A stretch of 64,000 bases of DNA, from positions 1-64,000 of the forward strand of contig JAKSDQ010000153.1 of the NCBI GenBank assembly GCA_022360015.1, written 5' to 3'. Source of the stretch: Cytophagales bacterium (GTDB taxonomy: Bacteria > Bacteroidota > Bacteroidia > Cytophagales > Cyclobacteriaceae). Position 1 is the first letter of the stretch; each line of letters starts with the position of its first letter. The notes under the pieces are model-generated. The model was given only the letters and a program-made list of their open reading frames with translations, was not told the DNA's origin and searched no databases. The translations under genes were made by a program, and so were the position numbers. This document shows positions 63,870 through 64,000 of this stretch, piece after piece.

Positions 63870-64000
63870 ATGAAAGCTCAAAATTTAAAATACATCGCAT
63901 TGGTATTATCACTGCTGTTTAGCGCCGTTAGCTTGAACGCAATGGCACAGGAAGATCAGGAAAACGAAAGCAGGCAGGGGCCCCGAAAACACTGGCACAG
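63870..64000 (+). CDS. Start of an exported protein (cut by window edge)
   Basis: ATG at 63870 opens a frame to the window end. The first 43 residues are a signal peptide (LKYIALVLSLLFSAVSLNAM, cleavage probably after AMA) followed by an acidic then basic stretch (QEDQENESRQGPRKHWH). Too little is visible to name a family. It is divergent from the M1 gene, with a 211-bp promoter region between them. Confidence 0.7.
   Translation, partial: MKAQNLKYIALVLSLLFSAVSLNAMAQEDQENESRQGPRKHWH

Overview
This 64 kb window comes from a member of the phylum Bacteroidota, most likely a free-living Cytophagales-type bacterium (the order is inferred). The evidence is repeated SusC/SusD pairs, FecR-type anti-sigma factors paired with ECF sigma factors, A-rich ribosome-binding regions and many secreted or lipoprotein glycoside hydrolases. 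Almost every gene lies on the minus strand. The exceptions are a Fur-family regulator, a partial exported protein at the right edge and one sulfatase remnant. No tRNA, rRNA, CRISPR array or intact insertion sequence was recognised.

Layout, with transcription running right to left. Locus A (1-4833) is sigma, FecR and a SusC cut by the window edge; two oppositely oriented sulfatase remnants lie just upstream of its sigma gene. Next come a tightly packed cassette (5555-10394: YceI-like, SUMF1-like, ApbE, Gfo/Idh/MocA oxidoreductase, sugar isomerase) and a GH29 fucosidase (10593-12440). Locus B (12845-20132) is sigma, FecR, SusC and SusD. Locus C (20562-30273) is sigma, FecR, SusC, SusD and a GH116 enzyme. 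Locus D (30492-43709) is sigma, FecR, SusC, SusD, GH29, an FG-GAP/UnbV lipoprotein and a second GH29. Locus E (44027-54313) is sigma, FecR, SusC, SusD and two surface-type lipoprotein genes, the last split by an in-frame stop. The right part (54655-60095) holds an FMN 2-hydroxy-acid dehydrogenase, an SDR dehydrogenase, a GH95 fucosidase and an AraC regulator. It is followed by decayed sequence, a small hypothetical gene, Fur, an M1 aminopeptidase and the start of an exported protein.

The enzymes suggest one theme: capture of fucose-containing glycans by several TonB-dependent SusCD importers, release of L-fucose by three GH29 and one GH95 enzymes, and possibly oxidation of L-fucose or L-lactate by the SDR and FMN enzymes. 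The sulfatase remnants hint that a substrate was once sulfated. Each SusC carries an N-terminal STN signalling domain, which fits the classic circuit in which substrate binding signals through FecR to release the sigma factor.

The most interesting signals are non-coding. (1) All five FecR-SusC gaps contain a hairpin followed by a T-rich run on the plus strand, opposite to the sus genes. This fits cis-antisense small RNAs like the DonS family of Bacteroides. (2) A G5 element sits about 50 bp upstream of FecR in loci A, C and D only, matching the sigma-factor subclass. (3) A roughly 45-bp element is shared upstream of the sigma C, sigma D and GH95 genes. (4) A 27-30 bp repeat occurs upstream of both GH95 and the AraC gene. 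All of these come from reading the sequence by eye and need computational and experimental checks.
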